Shown: piece after piece, positions 1 to 7,909 of the stretch
Layout: every line of letters begins with the position of its first letter
Position numbering within the stretch: the stretch's first letter is position 1
NCBI RefSeq assembly: GCF_004920835.1
Contig: NZ_QFHO01000028.1
Span: forward strand, 1-60,016
DNA from: Stenotrophomonas maltophilia
GTDB lineage: Bacteria; Pseudomonadota; Gammaproteobacteria; Xanthomonadales; Xanthomonadaceae
Reading direction: 5' to 3'
Length of the DNA stretch: 60,016 nucleotides
Translations under genes and position numbers: made by a program
The notes under the pieces: model-generated
The model's input: the letters and a program-made list of their open reading frames with translations, nothing else
What the model was told of the DNA's origin: nothing
Database searches by the model: none

Positions 1-111
1 GTCAAGCAGGGCAAGCCGGGCAAGGTGGCTTTGGTCGCGGTGATGCGCAAGATGCTGGTGATCCTCAACGCCCGCAAAAGGGATGCGGAGGCCCAGATGG
101 CCTCCGCCTGA
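1..111 (+). CDS. IS110-family transposase, C-terminal end (partial)
   Basis: An open frame runs in from the left edge and stops at TGA 109-111, giving 36 residues. It contains KPGKVALVAVMRKMLVILNA, the typical end of IS110-type (DEDD/transposase_20) transposases, where a basic KxxxVALxAxMRK segment precedes the C-terminus. Only the end of the gene is in the window, so it is unknown whether the element is intact. IS110 elements usually lack clear terminal inverted repeats, and I could not define the right end; the next 30 bp lead into the unrelated minus-strand gene. Good confidence in the family, none about activity. Confidence 0.72.
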   Translation, partial: VKQGKPGKVALVAVMRKMLVILNARKRDAEAQMASA

Positions 112-139
112 CAAGACAGTTGCTACATCAAGCCTGCCC

Positions 140-694
140 TCAGGCGATCTGCACCACGCGCGCGTTCTGGCACAACGGATAACTGCCGACGAATTCAGCG
201 ATCGCATCACGCATCGCCTCGAACGATTCGCCGTACATGTACAGCGCGGTCTCCGTCGGGCCCTGCCACCAGCTGCAGATCTCGCCGAGGCCATCGATGC
301 GCTCGGACAGCTGCTCAAACACGTGGTTGGAATCGCACTGCTCGTAGACCTCGTCCGGCAGGGTCAGGCCATCCAGGTAGATGCCCAGGCCCTCGGTCAC
401 GCCGAAGCTGCGATCAGCCTCACCCGCACCCTGCAGCTGCGAGCCCTTCGGCGCGCCCAGCTGCTCCAGCAGGTCGATCAGCTTCGGCACGCCCGCAGCG
501 TCCACCAGCGCCACTTCGATGTCGCCGTATTCGACCTCGCCCTCGTCGGACATCGCGGTGCCACCGCCAGTGATCCCGCCGACCTCGGCCGCCTGCAGCA
601 GCGCGTCAAGCGGATCTTCGAACAGCTCATGGCGATGCTCGGGCTGCAGCTTGGCGTTCAACTTCACGGTGACGTGCAGCGTGGGTTCGGTCAT
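140..694 (-). CDS. Hypothetical acidic cytoplasmic protein, 184 aa
   Basis: I do not recognise this family. The protein starts MTEPTLHVTVKLNAKLQPEHRHELFEDP in sense, with an AGGAA-like ribosome site about 8 bases before the ATG at 694. It is strongly acidic, has a Gly-rich turn near residue 40 (GGITGGGTAMSDEGE), and shows no signal peptide or membrane segment. The C-terminal half is rich in aromatics (CSWWQGPTETALYMYGES). The alternation of short strands and helices suggests a compact alpha/beta fold. It sits alone between the IS110 remnant and a SMAG repeat pair. Upstream extension to 805 would read through the SMAG repeat, so the 694 start is preferred. The coding call is firm, the function unknown. 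Confidence 0.7.
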   Translation of the reverse strand: MTEPTLHVTVKLNAKLQPEHRHELFEDPLDALLQAAEVGGITGGGTAMSDEGEVEYGDIEVALVDAAGVPKLIDLLEQLGAPKGSQLQGAGEADRSFGVTEGLGIYLDGLTLPDEVYEQCDSNHVFEQLSERIDGLGEICSWWQGPTETALYMYGESFEAMRDAIAEFVGSYPLCQNARVVQIA

Positions 695-725
695 CGGGGC
701 GTTCCTGGAAGAAGTGCCGCCTATT

Positions 726-792
726 GTAGAGCCGAGCCCATGCCCGGCTGCTCTTTCCCACCAGAAGCAGCCGAGCATGGGCTCGGCTCCAC
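726..792. repeat. SMAG-type (GTAG) palindrome pair
   Basis: A GTAGAGCCGAGCCCATG element and its inverted partner (CATGGGCTCGGCTCCAC, with CTAC degraded to CCAC) face each other across a short spacer. It lies between two minus-strand genes. This is the REP-like SMAG family of Stenotrophomonas, AGCCGAGC subtype. Confidence 0.85.
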
Positions 793-801
793 AACAGCCC
801 G

Positions 802-1128
802 TCAACGCAGGAACGGCGCCACCTTGCGCTTGAGCAACTCCACCAGCACCGGGTCCATGTAGTCGTAGTCATCCGGGATATCCAGGCAGATCACCTGCTT
901 GCCCTTCAGCCCTGCCTTATAGCGGCTGGACAGCCGATTGCGGTGGATCTTCTCCATCACGAACACCAGGTCGGCCCACTGCAGCAGCTCGGGGCTGAGC
1001 ACTTCCTCGGCGTCGGCCAGCAGCCCGGCCGAGGCTGTTTCGATGCCCGGCCAATTGGCAAAGACCTGCTCGGCCGTCGGGCTGCGCAGGCGGTTCTGAC
1101 TGCAGAGGAAGAGCACGTTGCGGGTCAT
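802..1128 (-). CDS. Low-molecular-weight protein tyrosine phosphatase-like protein
   Basis: The 108-residue protein begins MTRNVLFLCSQNRLRSPTAE. C9-x5-R15 followed by Ser is the P-loop signature of low-molecular-weight tyrosine phosphatases, in which Cys is the nucleophile and Arg binds phosphate. Classical members are about 150 aa and end with a DP[YF] general-acid loop. Here the protein is shorter, and the acidic run DIPDDYDYMDP (about residues 87-97) is the only candidate for that role. It may therefore be a compact subfamily protein with phosphatase activity, or a binding protein. The ATG at 1128 puts the P-loop at the expected distance from the N-terminus. It is flanked by palindromic repeats on both sides and looks monocistronic. 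Confidence 0.82.
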   Translation of the reverse strand: MTRNVLFLCSQNRLRSPTAEQVFANWPGIETASAGLLADAEEVLSPELLQWADLVFVMEKIHRNRLSSRYKAGLKGKQVICLDIPDDYDYMDPVLVELLKRKVAPFLR

Positions 1129-1142
1129 GAGCGCAGCGTATC

Positions 1143-1256
1143 GGGGTCGGATCCCTTTTCCAACGGAGGCCGCGATTGCTGTAGAGCCGAGCCCATGCTC
1201 GACTGGGTTTTCCCGCAATGGCGTCAGAGCCCTCCCCGCGGGAGGGATCCGACCCC
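1143..1256. repeat. Nested GGGGTC palindrome enclosing a SMAG monomer
   Basis: Outer 13-bp perfect arms (1143-1155 and 1244-1256, GGGGTCGGATCCC) enclose a degenerate SMAG element with a GTAG head at 1181. A second hairpin, GTCAGAGCCCTCC...GGAGGGATCCGAC, lies at 1223-1254. The right part lies 9 bp past the uvrD stop and could act as its transcript end. It combines two repeat families seen elsewhere in the window. Confidence 0.75.
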
Positions 1257-1264
1257 GGCAGTGA

Positions 1265-3457
1265 TCAGATCACCGTCAGGTTGGCGTAGGCCATCACCAG
1301 CCACTTGCTGCCGGCGTCGGCGAACTCGACCTGCACGCGGGCGTGGGCGCCGTTGCCTTCGTAGTCGGTCACCATGCCTTCGCCGAACTTGGGATGGGTG
1401 ACCAACGCGCCGAGCTTCAGCGGCGGCGCCTCGATCGAGGCATGGCCCATTACCCGGCTCGCGCCCATCGAGGCCGGCCGCGAGACCTGCACCTTCGGGC
1501 GCACTTCGTGCAGCAGCTCACGCGGAATCTCGCGCAGGAAGCGCGACGGCAGACTGTAATTGTCCTGGCCGTGGATGCGGCGCGACTCGGCGTAGCTCAG
1601 CACCAGCTTCTGGCGCGCGCGGGTGATGCCCACGTAGGCCAGGCGGCGCTCTTCTTCCAGCCGCCCGCTTTCCTCCAGCGAACGTGCGCTGGGGAACAGG
1701 CCTTCTTCCAGGCCGGCCAGGAACACCAGCGGGAATTCCAGGCCCTTGGCCGAGTGCAGGGTCATCAGCTGCACGCCTTCCTCGCCGGCCTGCGCCTGGC
1801 CCTCACCGGCCTCCAGCGCGGCATAGGCCAGGAACGCGACCAGCTCGTCCATGTCCTCGCCCACTTCCTCGATATCGTCGGCGCGGCGCACGAAGCGCGA
1901 GGCCACCGAAACCAGTTCATCGAGGTTGTCGGTGCGCGATTCCGAATCCAGCGCGTTGCGGCTTTCCTTGCTCCAGTGCTCGCGCAGCTGCGAGCGGGCC
2001 AGCACGTGGTCCACGCGCTCGGCCAAGGTCATGTGCAGGGTCTGCGCCTGCAGCTCGTTGACCAGCACCAGGAAGCCGGCCAGCGCGTTGCGCGCGCGTG
2101 CGGCCAGCGCGCTGCCCTGGGTGACCAGCATGGTCGCTTCCCACAGCGAGATACCCTGCGCGCGCGCCTCGCGGCGCACTTCGTCCAGCGTACGGTCGCC
2201 GATGCCACGGGTGGGCGTGTTGACCGCGCGTTCGAAGGCGGCGTCATCGTTGCGGTTGGACAGCAGGCGCAGGTAGGCCAGCGCGTCCTTGATTTCGGCA
2301 CGCTCGAAGAAGCGCATGCCGCCATACACGCGGTACGGCACCTGCTCGCTCAGCAGTGCTTCTTCCAGCGCGCGCGACTGCGCGTTGCTGCGGTAGAGCA
2401 CGGCCACTTCGGTGTAGCTGCCACCATCGCGCACCCACTGGCGGGCACGCTCGACGATGTAGCGCGCTTCGTCCATCTCGTTGTACGCCGCGTACAGGTC
2501 GATCGGCTCGCCGTCGCCGCTGTCGGTCCACAGTTCCTTGCCGATGCGGTCCGGGTTGTGCGCGATCACCGCGTTGGCGGCGCCTAGGATGTTGGCGGTG
2601 GAGCGGTAGTTCTGTTCCAGGCGGATGGTCTGCGCGCCTGGGAAATCGCGCAGGAAGCCCTGCACGTTCTCGACCTTGGCACCGCGCCAGCCGTAGATGG
2701 CCTGGTCATCGTCGCCGACCACGAACACGTGGCCGGAATCGCCGGCCAGCACGCGCACGAAGGCGTACTGGATGGCGTTGGTGTCCTGGAACTCGTCCAC
2801 CAGGATCTCGCGGAAGCGCGCGCGGTAGTGCGACAGCAACGCCGGGTTGTCACGCAGCAGTTCGTGCGCGCGCAGCAGTAGTTCGGCGAAGTCGACCAGG
2901 CCGGCGCGGTCGCAACGCGCCTGGTACTCGATGTAGGCCTGACGCATGGTTTCCAGCCATGCATCGTGCGGTTCCGGCTGGATGTGCTGTGGGCGGCGGC
3001 CTTCGTCCTTCTGCGCGTTGATCCACCACGCGATCTGCTTGGCCGGGTACTTGCCGTCATCCAGTTCCAGCGCCTGCACCACGCGCTTGACCAGCCGCAG
3101 CTGGTCGTCCGAATCCATCACCTGGAAGCCTTCCGGCAGCTTCGCGTCCTGCCAGTGCAGGCGCAGCAGGCGGTTGGCCAGGCCGTGGAAGGTGCCGATC
3201 CACATGCCGCGGCTGCCGTTGGGCAACTGTGCGTCGATGCGGTGGCGCATTTCGCCGGCCGCCTTGTTGGTGAAGGTCACCGCGAAAATGCCGTGGGTCG
3301 GCACGCCATCGACTTCATGCAGCCAGGCGATGCGGTGGGTAAGTACGCGGGTCTTGCCGGAACCGGCACCGGCCAGCACCAGGTGGTGGCCGGGGGGAGC
3401 GGAGACGGCTTCGCGCTGGGCCGGGTTCAGGCCATCAAGCAGGTGGGAGACATCCAT
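1265..3457 (-). CDS. uvrD: DNA helicase II (UvrD), superfamily 1 3'-5' helicase
   Basis: A 730-residue SF1A helicase of normal UvrD length. It unwinds DNA 3' to 5' in nucleotide excision repair (displacing the UvrC-cut oligomer) and in MutS/L mismatch repair. All motifs are visible: Q-motif/N-terminus MDVSHLLDGLNPAQREAV, Walker A GAGSGKT at residues 30-36, motif Ia TFTNKAA, GTFHGLANRLLR, motif II VDEFQDTN, motif III GDDDQAIYGWRGA, motif IV LEQNYRS, motif V TLHSAKGLEF and motif VI YVGITRARQ. The C-terminal KFGEGMVTDYEGNG...ARVQVEF tail matches the Tudor-like RNA polymerase-binding domain of UvrD/PcrA. It is preceded by an FAD protein gene (10-bp gap) and followed by a palindrome. No sign of damage. 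Confidence 0.97.
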   Translation of the reverse strand: MDVSHLLDGLNPAQREAVSAPPGHHLVLAGAGSGKTRVLTHRIAWLHEVDGVPTHGIFAVTFTNKAAGEMRHRIDAQLPNGSRGMWIGTFHGLANRLLRLHWQDAKLPEGFQVMDSDDQLRLVKRVVQALELDDGKYPAKQIAWWINAQKDEGRRPQHIQPEPHDAWLETMRQAYIEYQARCDRAGLVDFAELLLRAHELLRDNPALLSHYRARFREILVDEFQDTNAIQYAFVRVLAGDSGHVFVVGDDDQAIYGWRGAKVENVQGFLRDFPGAQTIRLEQNYRSTANILGAANAVIAHNPDRIGKELWTDSGDGEPIDLYAAYNEMDEARYIVERARQWVRDGGSYTEVAVLYRSNAQSRALEEALLSEQVPYRVYGGMRFFERAEIKDALAYLRLLSNRNDDAAFERAVNTPTRGIGDRTLDEVRREARAQGISLWEATMLVTQGSALAARARNALAGFLVLVNELQAQTLHMTLAERVDHVLARSQLREHWSKESRNALDSESRTDNLDELVSVASRFVRRADDIEEVGEDMDELVAFLAYAALEAGEGQAQAGEEGVQLMTLHSAKGLEFPLVFLAGLEEGLFPSARSLEESGRLEEERRLAYVGITRARQKLVLSYAESRRIHGQDNYSLPSRFLREIPRELLHEVRPKVQVSRPASMGASRVMGHASIEAPPLKLGALVTHPKFGEGMVTDYEGNGAHARVQVEFADAGSKWLVMAYANLTVI

Positions 3458-3466
3458 GCCCCCATT

Positions 3467-4870
3467 TTACGGCATCGCCGTCGCGGCTCCTGCGACCACC
3501 TGGGTTGCAAGTGCGTGTGCCTGCTGACGCAGTTCAGGCACCGCCAGGCTTTCCCACAGGCTGCCGATGCGCAGGCTGCCGAGCACGCCCAGCCGTGCCT
3601 GCGGCTGGCCACCGGCGGCACGCAGGCGGTCGCCCGGGACCGTGCTGTCCAGGCCCAGCCCATGCGGTCCGGGGCGTGCCATGCCGTCCACCTGCAGCTG
3701 CTGCAGCAACGGATTGCGCAGCGCGCTGGCGCGGGTTTCCACGCCGGTGGCGTTGATCACCCCGCTGATCGTCCACTGTTGTTCATTGCCCGAGGCATCG
3801 CGGCCGGACAGCTGCAGCGCATCGCCGTCGCGCCAGACGCGTTGCAGGCGGGACCGGTGGATACGCAGCTGGCCGCTGTCCTGTAGCGCCTGCAGCTGCG
3901 CATCCACTTCTTCGGCGATGCGGTGGCGATGCACGTCCCAATAGCGCACCACATGGCGCAGGAAGCGACGCTGGTCGGCCTCATCGAGGCTGCACCACAG
4001 CGCCTGCCCGTGCGGACGGATGCGGTCCATCACGCCCTGCCACGGCAGACCGTCGGTCTGTGCCTGGCGTGCGAACCCGCGCAACGCGCGCAGGCGCTGG
4101 CGCAGGTTCATCGGCAGCAGTAAAGCCGGATCAAACGTGGGCAGACCCCCGTGCGCATGCGGCAACGGCAGCAGGCCATGGCGCGAGATCACATGCAGCG
4201 GACCGGTGTGACCGGCGGCGACCAGCGCCAGCACGGTGTCGGCCATGCTCAGGCCGGACCCGACAATGGCGACAGTCTGCTCGCCGGCCAGGGTGCGTAC
4301 GCCGTCGTAGTCCCAGGCCTCGATCACGTCATCGGCGGGTAGCGCCTCGGCACCGGCCACCGGCAGCGGGCGCATGCTGTTGCCGAGGGCCAGTACCGCC
4401 TGCGCGGCGTGCAGCGCAGCGCCATCACCCAGCTGCAGCCGGTAACCATGGTCATCCGGCTGCAGGCCCAGCACCGGCTGCGCGATCACCTGCAGCTGCG
4501 CGGGGCTGGCTGCGGCAGCTTCCTGCAGCCGCTGCTGCAGGTAGGCGGCAAAGAAGTGGCGGCACACATAGCGCTCGCCCAGCACCTCGCGCGCCTCGCC
4601 CGGGTAGGCGTTGGCAGCCATCAGGTAATCGAGGAAATCACCGGGTTGGTCGGCAAATGCACTCATCTTCGCCGCCGGCACGTTCAGCAGATGCTCCGGC
4701 CACGGCGTGGCATAGGCGATGCCCTGGGCCAGCTGCGAGGCCGGTTCGAAAATGGCCAGCGCCAGCGGCGCGTGGGCCTGGCGCAATACCTGGATCGCCA
4801 CCAGCACCCCGGCCGCACCACCACCGATGATTGCCAGGTCCAGTTCGCCATTACGCGGTGAATCAGTCAT
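3467..4870 (-). CDS. FAD/NAD(P)-binding protein (NAD_binding_9 type)
   Basis: A 467-residue flavoprotein-like enzyme. The N-terminus has a Rossmann dinucleotide fold, LDLAIIGGGAAGVLVAIQVL, and a second NAD(P)-binding fold follows near residue 205, VAIVGSGLSMADTVLAL. Between them is NVPAAKMSAFADQPGDFLDYL, typical of PF13454-type proteins, often annotated as hydroxyacylglutathione hydrolase-like or FAD-dependent oxidoreductases. The substrate is unknown. Neither start candidate (4870, or 4888 adding six residues) has a good ribosome site. TACAAT just upstream of 4870 resembles a -10 box, which would make the message almost leaderless. It ends 10 bp before uvrD, so the two may be co-transcribed, but no functional link is evident. 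Confidence 0.85.
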   Translation of the reverse strand: MTDSPRNGELDLAIIGGGAAGVLVAIQVLRQAHAPLALAIFEPASQLAQGIAYATPWPEHLLNVPAAKMSAFADQPGDFLDYLMAANAYPGEAREVLGERYVCRHFFAAYLQQRLQEAAAASPAQLQVIAQPVLGLQPDDHGYRLQLGDGAALHAAQAVLALGNSMRPLPVAGAEALPADDVIEAWDYDGVRTLAGEQTVAIVGSGLSMADTVLALVAAGHTGPLHVISRHGLLPLPHAHGGLPTFDPALLLPMNLRQRLRALRGFARQAQTDGLPWQGVMDRIRPHGQALWCSLDEADQRRFLRHVVRYWDVHRHRIAEEVDAQLQALQDSGQLRIHRSRLQRVWRDGDALQLSGRDASGNEQQWTISGVINATGVETRASALRNPLLQQLQVDGMARPGPHGLGLDSTVPGDRLRAAGGQPQARLGVLGSLRIGSLWESLAVPELRQQAHALATQVVAGAATAMP

Positions 4871-4933
4871 GTGCCGATTGTAGGCCATCGGCGATGACAG
4901 GCCGGATTGCCGAAATGGGCGGCCGGCATTGCC

Positions 4934-6382
4934 TTACATCAACGCATCGGCCAGCCGTGCGATGCCCTCGCGGCTGCGCCGCCACGTGGGGCGGCTGCGC
5001 CACTGCTGCAGATCCAGCTGCCGCGACTCACGCAGATAGCCATCCTCGATCTCGCACAACTGCTTCACCAGCGCGCGGTCGTAGCAGATCAGGCCGATTT
5101 CGGCGTTCAGCGCGAACGAGCGGATATCCATGTTGATCGAGCCGAGCACGGCGATATCCTCGTCCACGCTCATGTGCTTGGCGTGCAGGAACTGTGGTTC
5201 GTACAGGGCGATGCGCACGCCACAGCGCAGCAGTTCGTCGTAGTACGCCTCCTGCGCCCATGAGGTCAGCCGCTGGTTGTTGCTGGCCGAGAGGATCAGC
5301 TGCACCTGCACGCCGGACAAGGCCGCAATGCGCAGTGCGCTCAGCGTGGCTTCGTCGGGCACGAAGTATGGCGTGACCATCACCAGCCGGCGCCGCGCCA
5401 GGTGGATCAGTGCCGCGACCGCATCACGCGCGTTGCTATAGGGATATGCCGGGCCGCTGGGCAGCAGCTGGGTGGCGATGTCGTCGCTGCACTCGGGCAC
5501 ATCGGCGATCACGTCCAGGCGCTGGCCGGTTTCCATGTACCAGTCGCTGGCGAACACGGCTTCCAGATGCGCCACCGCCGGGCCACGCACGCGCGCCACC
5601 AGCTCGCGGTTCGGGTGGCCGGGCACGAACTGCGGGCCTGCCAGGTTCTGCGAACCGACATAGGCCACTTCGTTGTCGATCACCGCGATCTTGCGGTGGT
5701 TGCGCAGATCCATGCGTCCGCTGCGGCGCCAGCGCAGGCCGCCGGGCAGCATCGCGCGCACTTCGATGTCGCGCGCCTGCAGGCGCTTGCGATAGGCGCG
5801 CAGGCCGCGCTTGGCACCCACCGCGTCGAGCAGCACCCGGCACTGCACGCCACGCGCCGCTGCACGCTGCAGTGCCTCGACCACCGCCTCGCCCACCGCG
5901 TCGTCAAACATCAGGTAGTACAGCAGGTGCACGCGGTCTTCGGCCTGGTCGATGTCGGCGATCAGCGTGTGCAGCGATTCGTCGTAGTCGGTCAGCAGGT
6001 CCACCGCGTTGCCGTGTACCGGCATGAAGTCGCCCTGGCGCTGCACCAGCGGTACGATCTCGGCACAGGCGGTATCCGGCCACGGCGTCCAGCGCAGGCG
6101 GTGCTGCAGCGCCTGTTCCTCGCGGATGACCTGCGAGGCTTCGGCCTGGCGGCGGATGCGCTCGCGCGACAGCCACGGGTGGCCGAACAGCAGGTACAGC
6201 GGCAGGCCCAGCAGCGGCACGAAGCCGACCAGCAGCAGCCAGCTGCGCGCCGCACCCGGCGTGGTGCGGGTGGGGATCCAGCACAGCGCGACCAGCCGGA
6301 TGAGCCAGTCGATCAACAGCAGGTAGGAACCCAGCAGCCACTCGAACAGCATCGCGTCGCCCGTCGGGAGGTGATGGGCCAT
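4934..6382 (-). CDS. cls: Cardiolipin synthase (phospholipase D family)
   Basis: A 482-residue membrane enzyme that joins two phosphatidylglycerol molecules into cardiolipin. The N-terminus has two hydrophobic segments (MLFEWLLGSYLLLIDWLIRLVAL and SWLLLVGFVPLLGLPLYLLFG). Two PLD catalytic HxKx4D motifs follow: HRKIAVID with GSQNLAG downstream, and HAKHMSVD with GSINMD downstream, as in ClsA/ClsC-type synthases. The ATG at 6382 has a GGAAGG ribosome site 9 bases upstream; the internal ATG at 6352 lacks one. A SMAG pair lies directly upstream and no partner gene is adjacent. Confidence 0.93.
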   Translation of the reverse strand: MAHHLPTGDAMLFEWLLGSYLLLIDWLIRLVALCWIPTRTTPGAARSWLLLVGFVPLLGLPLYLLFGHPWLSRERIRRQAEASQVIREEQALQHRLRWTPWPDTACAEIVPLVQRQGDFMPVHGNAVDLLTDYDESLHTLIADIDQAEDRVHLLYYLMFDDAVGEAVVEALQRAAARGVQCRVLLDAVGAKRGLRAYRKRLQARDIEVRAMLPGGLRWRRSGRMDLRNHRKIAVIDNEVAYVGSQNLAGPQFVPGHPNRELVARVRGPAVAHLEAVFASDWYMETGQRLDVIADVPECSDDIATQLLPSGPAYPYSNARDAVAALIHLARRRLVMVTPYFVPDEATLSALRIAALSGVQVQLILSASNNQRLTSWAQEAYYDELLRCGVRIALYEPQFLHAKHMSVDEDIAVLGSINMDIRSFALNAEIGLICYDRALVKQLCEIEDGYLRESRQLDLQQWRSRPTWRRSREGIARLADALM

Positions 6383-6403
6383 TCTGCCCAGCCTTCCGCC
6401 AAC

Positions 6404-6464
6404 GTGCCAACCAAGGTTGGCACCTACCGTGTGTTGGAAGAGCGTGCCGACCAACGGTCGGCAC
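6404..6464. repeat. Two SMAG-type palindromes
   Basis: Two hairpin units on the minus strand: one with GTGCCAACC/GGTTGGCAC arms ending in CTAC (6404-6427), and a second with GTGCCGACC/GGTCGGCAC arms (6444-6464). They lie between cls and the rpmG terminator. The two units belong to different stem subtypes. Confidence 0.82.
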
Positions 6465-6500
6465 CCACCACGGGAACACCGGGCATGAATACCGGGCATG

Positions 6501-6527
6501 AAAAAACCCGCCACAAGGGCGGGTTTC
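6501..6527 (-). terminator. Rho-independent terminator of rpmB-rpmG
   Basis: Read on the minus strand, AAACCCGCC pairs with GGCGGGTTT around a short CTTGT loop and is followed by a T run (six A on the plus strand from 6501). It lies about 28 bp after the rpmG stop. Confidence 0.88.
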
Positions 6528-6555
6528 TTCGGAGGCGATCAGCAATCCTTGCGGA

Positions 6556-6720
6556 TTACTTGATCTTGCCTTCCTTGTACGGGACGTGCTTGCGCACAAC
6601 CGGATCGTACTTGGAGAATTCCATCTTCCCCGGGGTGTTCTTCTTGTTCTTGTCGGTCGTGTAGAAGTGACCGGTACCAGCGGTCGAAATCATACGGACC
6701 TTATCGCGCTTGCCTGCCAT
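6556..6720 (-). CDS. rpmG: 50S ribosomal protein L33
   Basis: 54 residues, full length for bacterial L33: [20 protein letters not shown] followed by [20 protein letters not shown], ending KEGKIK. It binds 23S rRNA near the E site of the large subunit. This version lacks the zinc-binding CxxC pairs of the C+ form, so it is the zinc-independent (C-) type. It is the second gene of rpmB-rpmG with a 13-bp gap, the order found in most gammaproteobacteria. A clear terminator follows. Confidence 0.96.
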   Translation of the reverse strand: MAGKRDKVRMISTAGTGHFYTTDKNKKNTPGKMEFSKYDPVVRKHVPYKEGKIK

Positions 6721-6733
6721 GATCGTCTACTCC

Positions 6734-6970
6734 TCAGACCTTTTCGCCGCGCGCACGCAGCTCAGCCAGAACGGAATCGATACCGTTCTTGTCGATGGTG
6801 CGCAGTGCATGCGCGGAAACACGAAGCTTCACCCAGCGGTTTTCGCTGGCAACCCAGAAGCGGCGCTCGTGCAGATTCGGCAGGAAACGACGACGGGTCT
6901 TGTTGTTGGCGTGCGAGACGTTGTTACCCGTCTGCACTCGCTTGCCGGAAACCTGGCATACGCGGGACAT
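6734..6970 (-). CDS. rpmB: 50S ribosomal protein L28
   Basis: 78 residues, the normal length. It begins [29 protein letters not shown], the conserved start of L28, and ends ELRARGEKV. It is a component of the large ribosomal subunit and the first gene of the rpmB-rpmG operon. A GAGGTG ribosome site lies just before the ATG. The 264-bp region upstream to the exonuclease gene (6971-7234) holds its promoter and a GC-rich CCGGGCC repeat near 7207-7230, with nothing else recognisable. Confidence 0.97.
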   Translation of the reverse strand: MSRVCQVSGKRVQTGNNVSHANNKTRRRFLPNLHERRFWVASENRWVKLRVSAHALRTIDKNGIDSVLAELRARGEKV

Positions 6971-7234
6971 TGCGCACCTCGATAGTAAGTTGTGTCAGCC
7001 CGTAGCCCGGGAGACGGCGGCCTCGATGGTTGCCCACCACACGTCAAGAGAATCAAAGGGTTACGCTGGCGTTGGGCGGCCGGGGACGTGCTCCCGGGGG
7101 CGCCGCCCGGTAGAAAACCGGACACAGCGAGCCGCGCATTATGCACGGGTTCAAGCACTTGCGCAAGTTACCCACAGGCTGGGGCTGGACGCGACGGCCG
7201 CTCCCCCTGTAAAGCCGGGCCGGGCCGGGCCGGC

Positions 7235-7744
7235 TCAGCGCAGGTGCGAAACCACCTGGGCAAGCAGGTGCGCGTCCTTCAACGCGCCATGCAGGCCCCG
7301 GTTGCTTGGGATGCGCAGGCGCACAAGCAGGTCGTCCAGCTTGTTGGGCATGCCGGGCCAACGACTACGCGCCAGCTTCAGGCTGCAGGTAATGCGGCAA
7401 TGCTGGGCCAGACTGGCGGAGATGCCGGCCAGGCGCAGCTCGTTGTCCAGGAAGCCCACATCGAAGGTGGCGTTGTGCGCGACCATCTCGCTGCCGCGCA
7501 GGAAATCCAGCAGTTCGGCGGCCTTGCTGGAGAACAGCGGCTTGCCCACCAGCATTGCGTCGCTGATGCCGTGCACGCGCTGCGCGCCCCAGTCCACCTT
7601 GCGCTGCGGCTGCAGATAGGTGTGGAACTGGCGACCGGTCAGCTGGCCATCGATCAGTTCGACGGCACCGATTTCGATGACCCGGTGCCCCAGGCGGTGG
7701 GAGATGCCGGTGGTTTCGGTATCCAGTGCGACGATGCGACTCAT
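7235..7744 (-). CDS. DnaQ-like 3'-5' exonuclease (epsilon catalytic domain only)
   Basis: 169 residues closely resembling the catalytic domain of DNA polymerase III epsilon. ExoI is IVALDTETTG (D8, E10), then HRVIEIGAVELIDGQLTG, ExoII is HNATFDVGFLDNEL and ExoIII is HGALKDA (His-x4-Asp of the DEDDh type). Replicative epsilon proteins are about 240 aa, with a clamp-binding motif near residue 182 and a C-terminal tail that binds the alpha subunit. This protein stops before both, so it probably acts as a free proofreading or repair nuclease, and a full dnaQ is expected elsewhere. Its alternative is the sole epsilon of the cell, which is less likely. It is monocistronic, with a SMAG pair upstream. 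Confidence 0.85.
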   Translation of the reverse strand: MSRIVALDTETTGISHRLGHRVIEIGAVELIDGQLTGRQFHTYLQPQRKVDWGAQRVHGISDAMLVGKPLFSSKAAELLDFLRGSEMVAHNATFDVGFLDNELRLAGISASLAQHCRITCSLKLARSRWPGMPNKLDDLLVRLRIPSNRGLHGALKDAHLLAQVVSHLR

Positions 7745-7807
7745 GAGTAGCGATGTTTCCTGTTGCGTGCCGTGATGATTTTCGCATGCCTGCAGCAGGA
7801 AGCCCCC

Positions 7808-7897
7808 TAAAGAGCCGAGCCCGCGCTCGGCTGGCGCGCGAAGCGCGGGCCCTGAACGTTGCAGCCAGAAGCAGCCGAGCGTGGGCTCGGCTCTGCA
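7808..7897. repeat. SMAG-type palindrome pair, AGCCGAGC subtype
   Basis: AGAGCCGAGCCCGCGCTCGGCT (left unit) and GCAGCCGAGCGTGGGCTCGG (right unit) face each other across about 40 bp containing another small hairpin (GGCGCGCGAAGCGCG). The GTAG/CTAC heads are degenerate. The pair ends 12 bp from the LysR stop codon. Confidence 0.75.
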
Positions 7898-7909
7898 GAC
7901 AAGCGGATT

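Noticed and set aside
1343..2587. 414-codon plus-strand frame opposite uvrD
   Set aside because: Antisense shadow; uvrD motifs are all intact on the minus strand.
6971..7234. tRNA or small RNA gene in the gap upstream of rpmB
   Set aside because: No cloverleaf, TTCRANNC loop or terminator was visible; the region looks like a promoter leader plus a CCGGGCC repeat.
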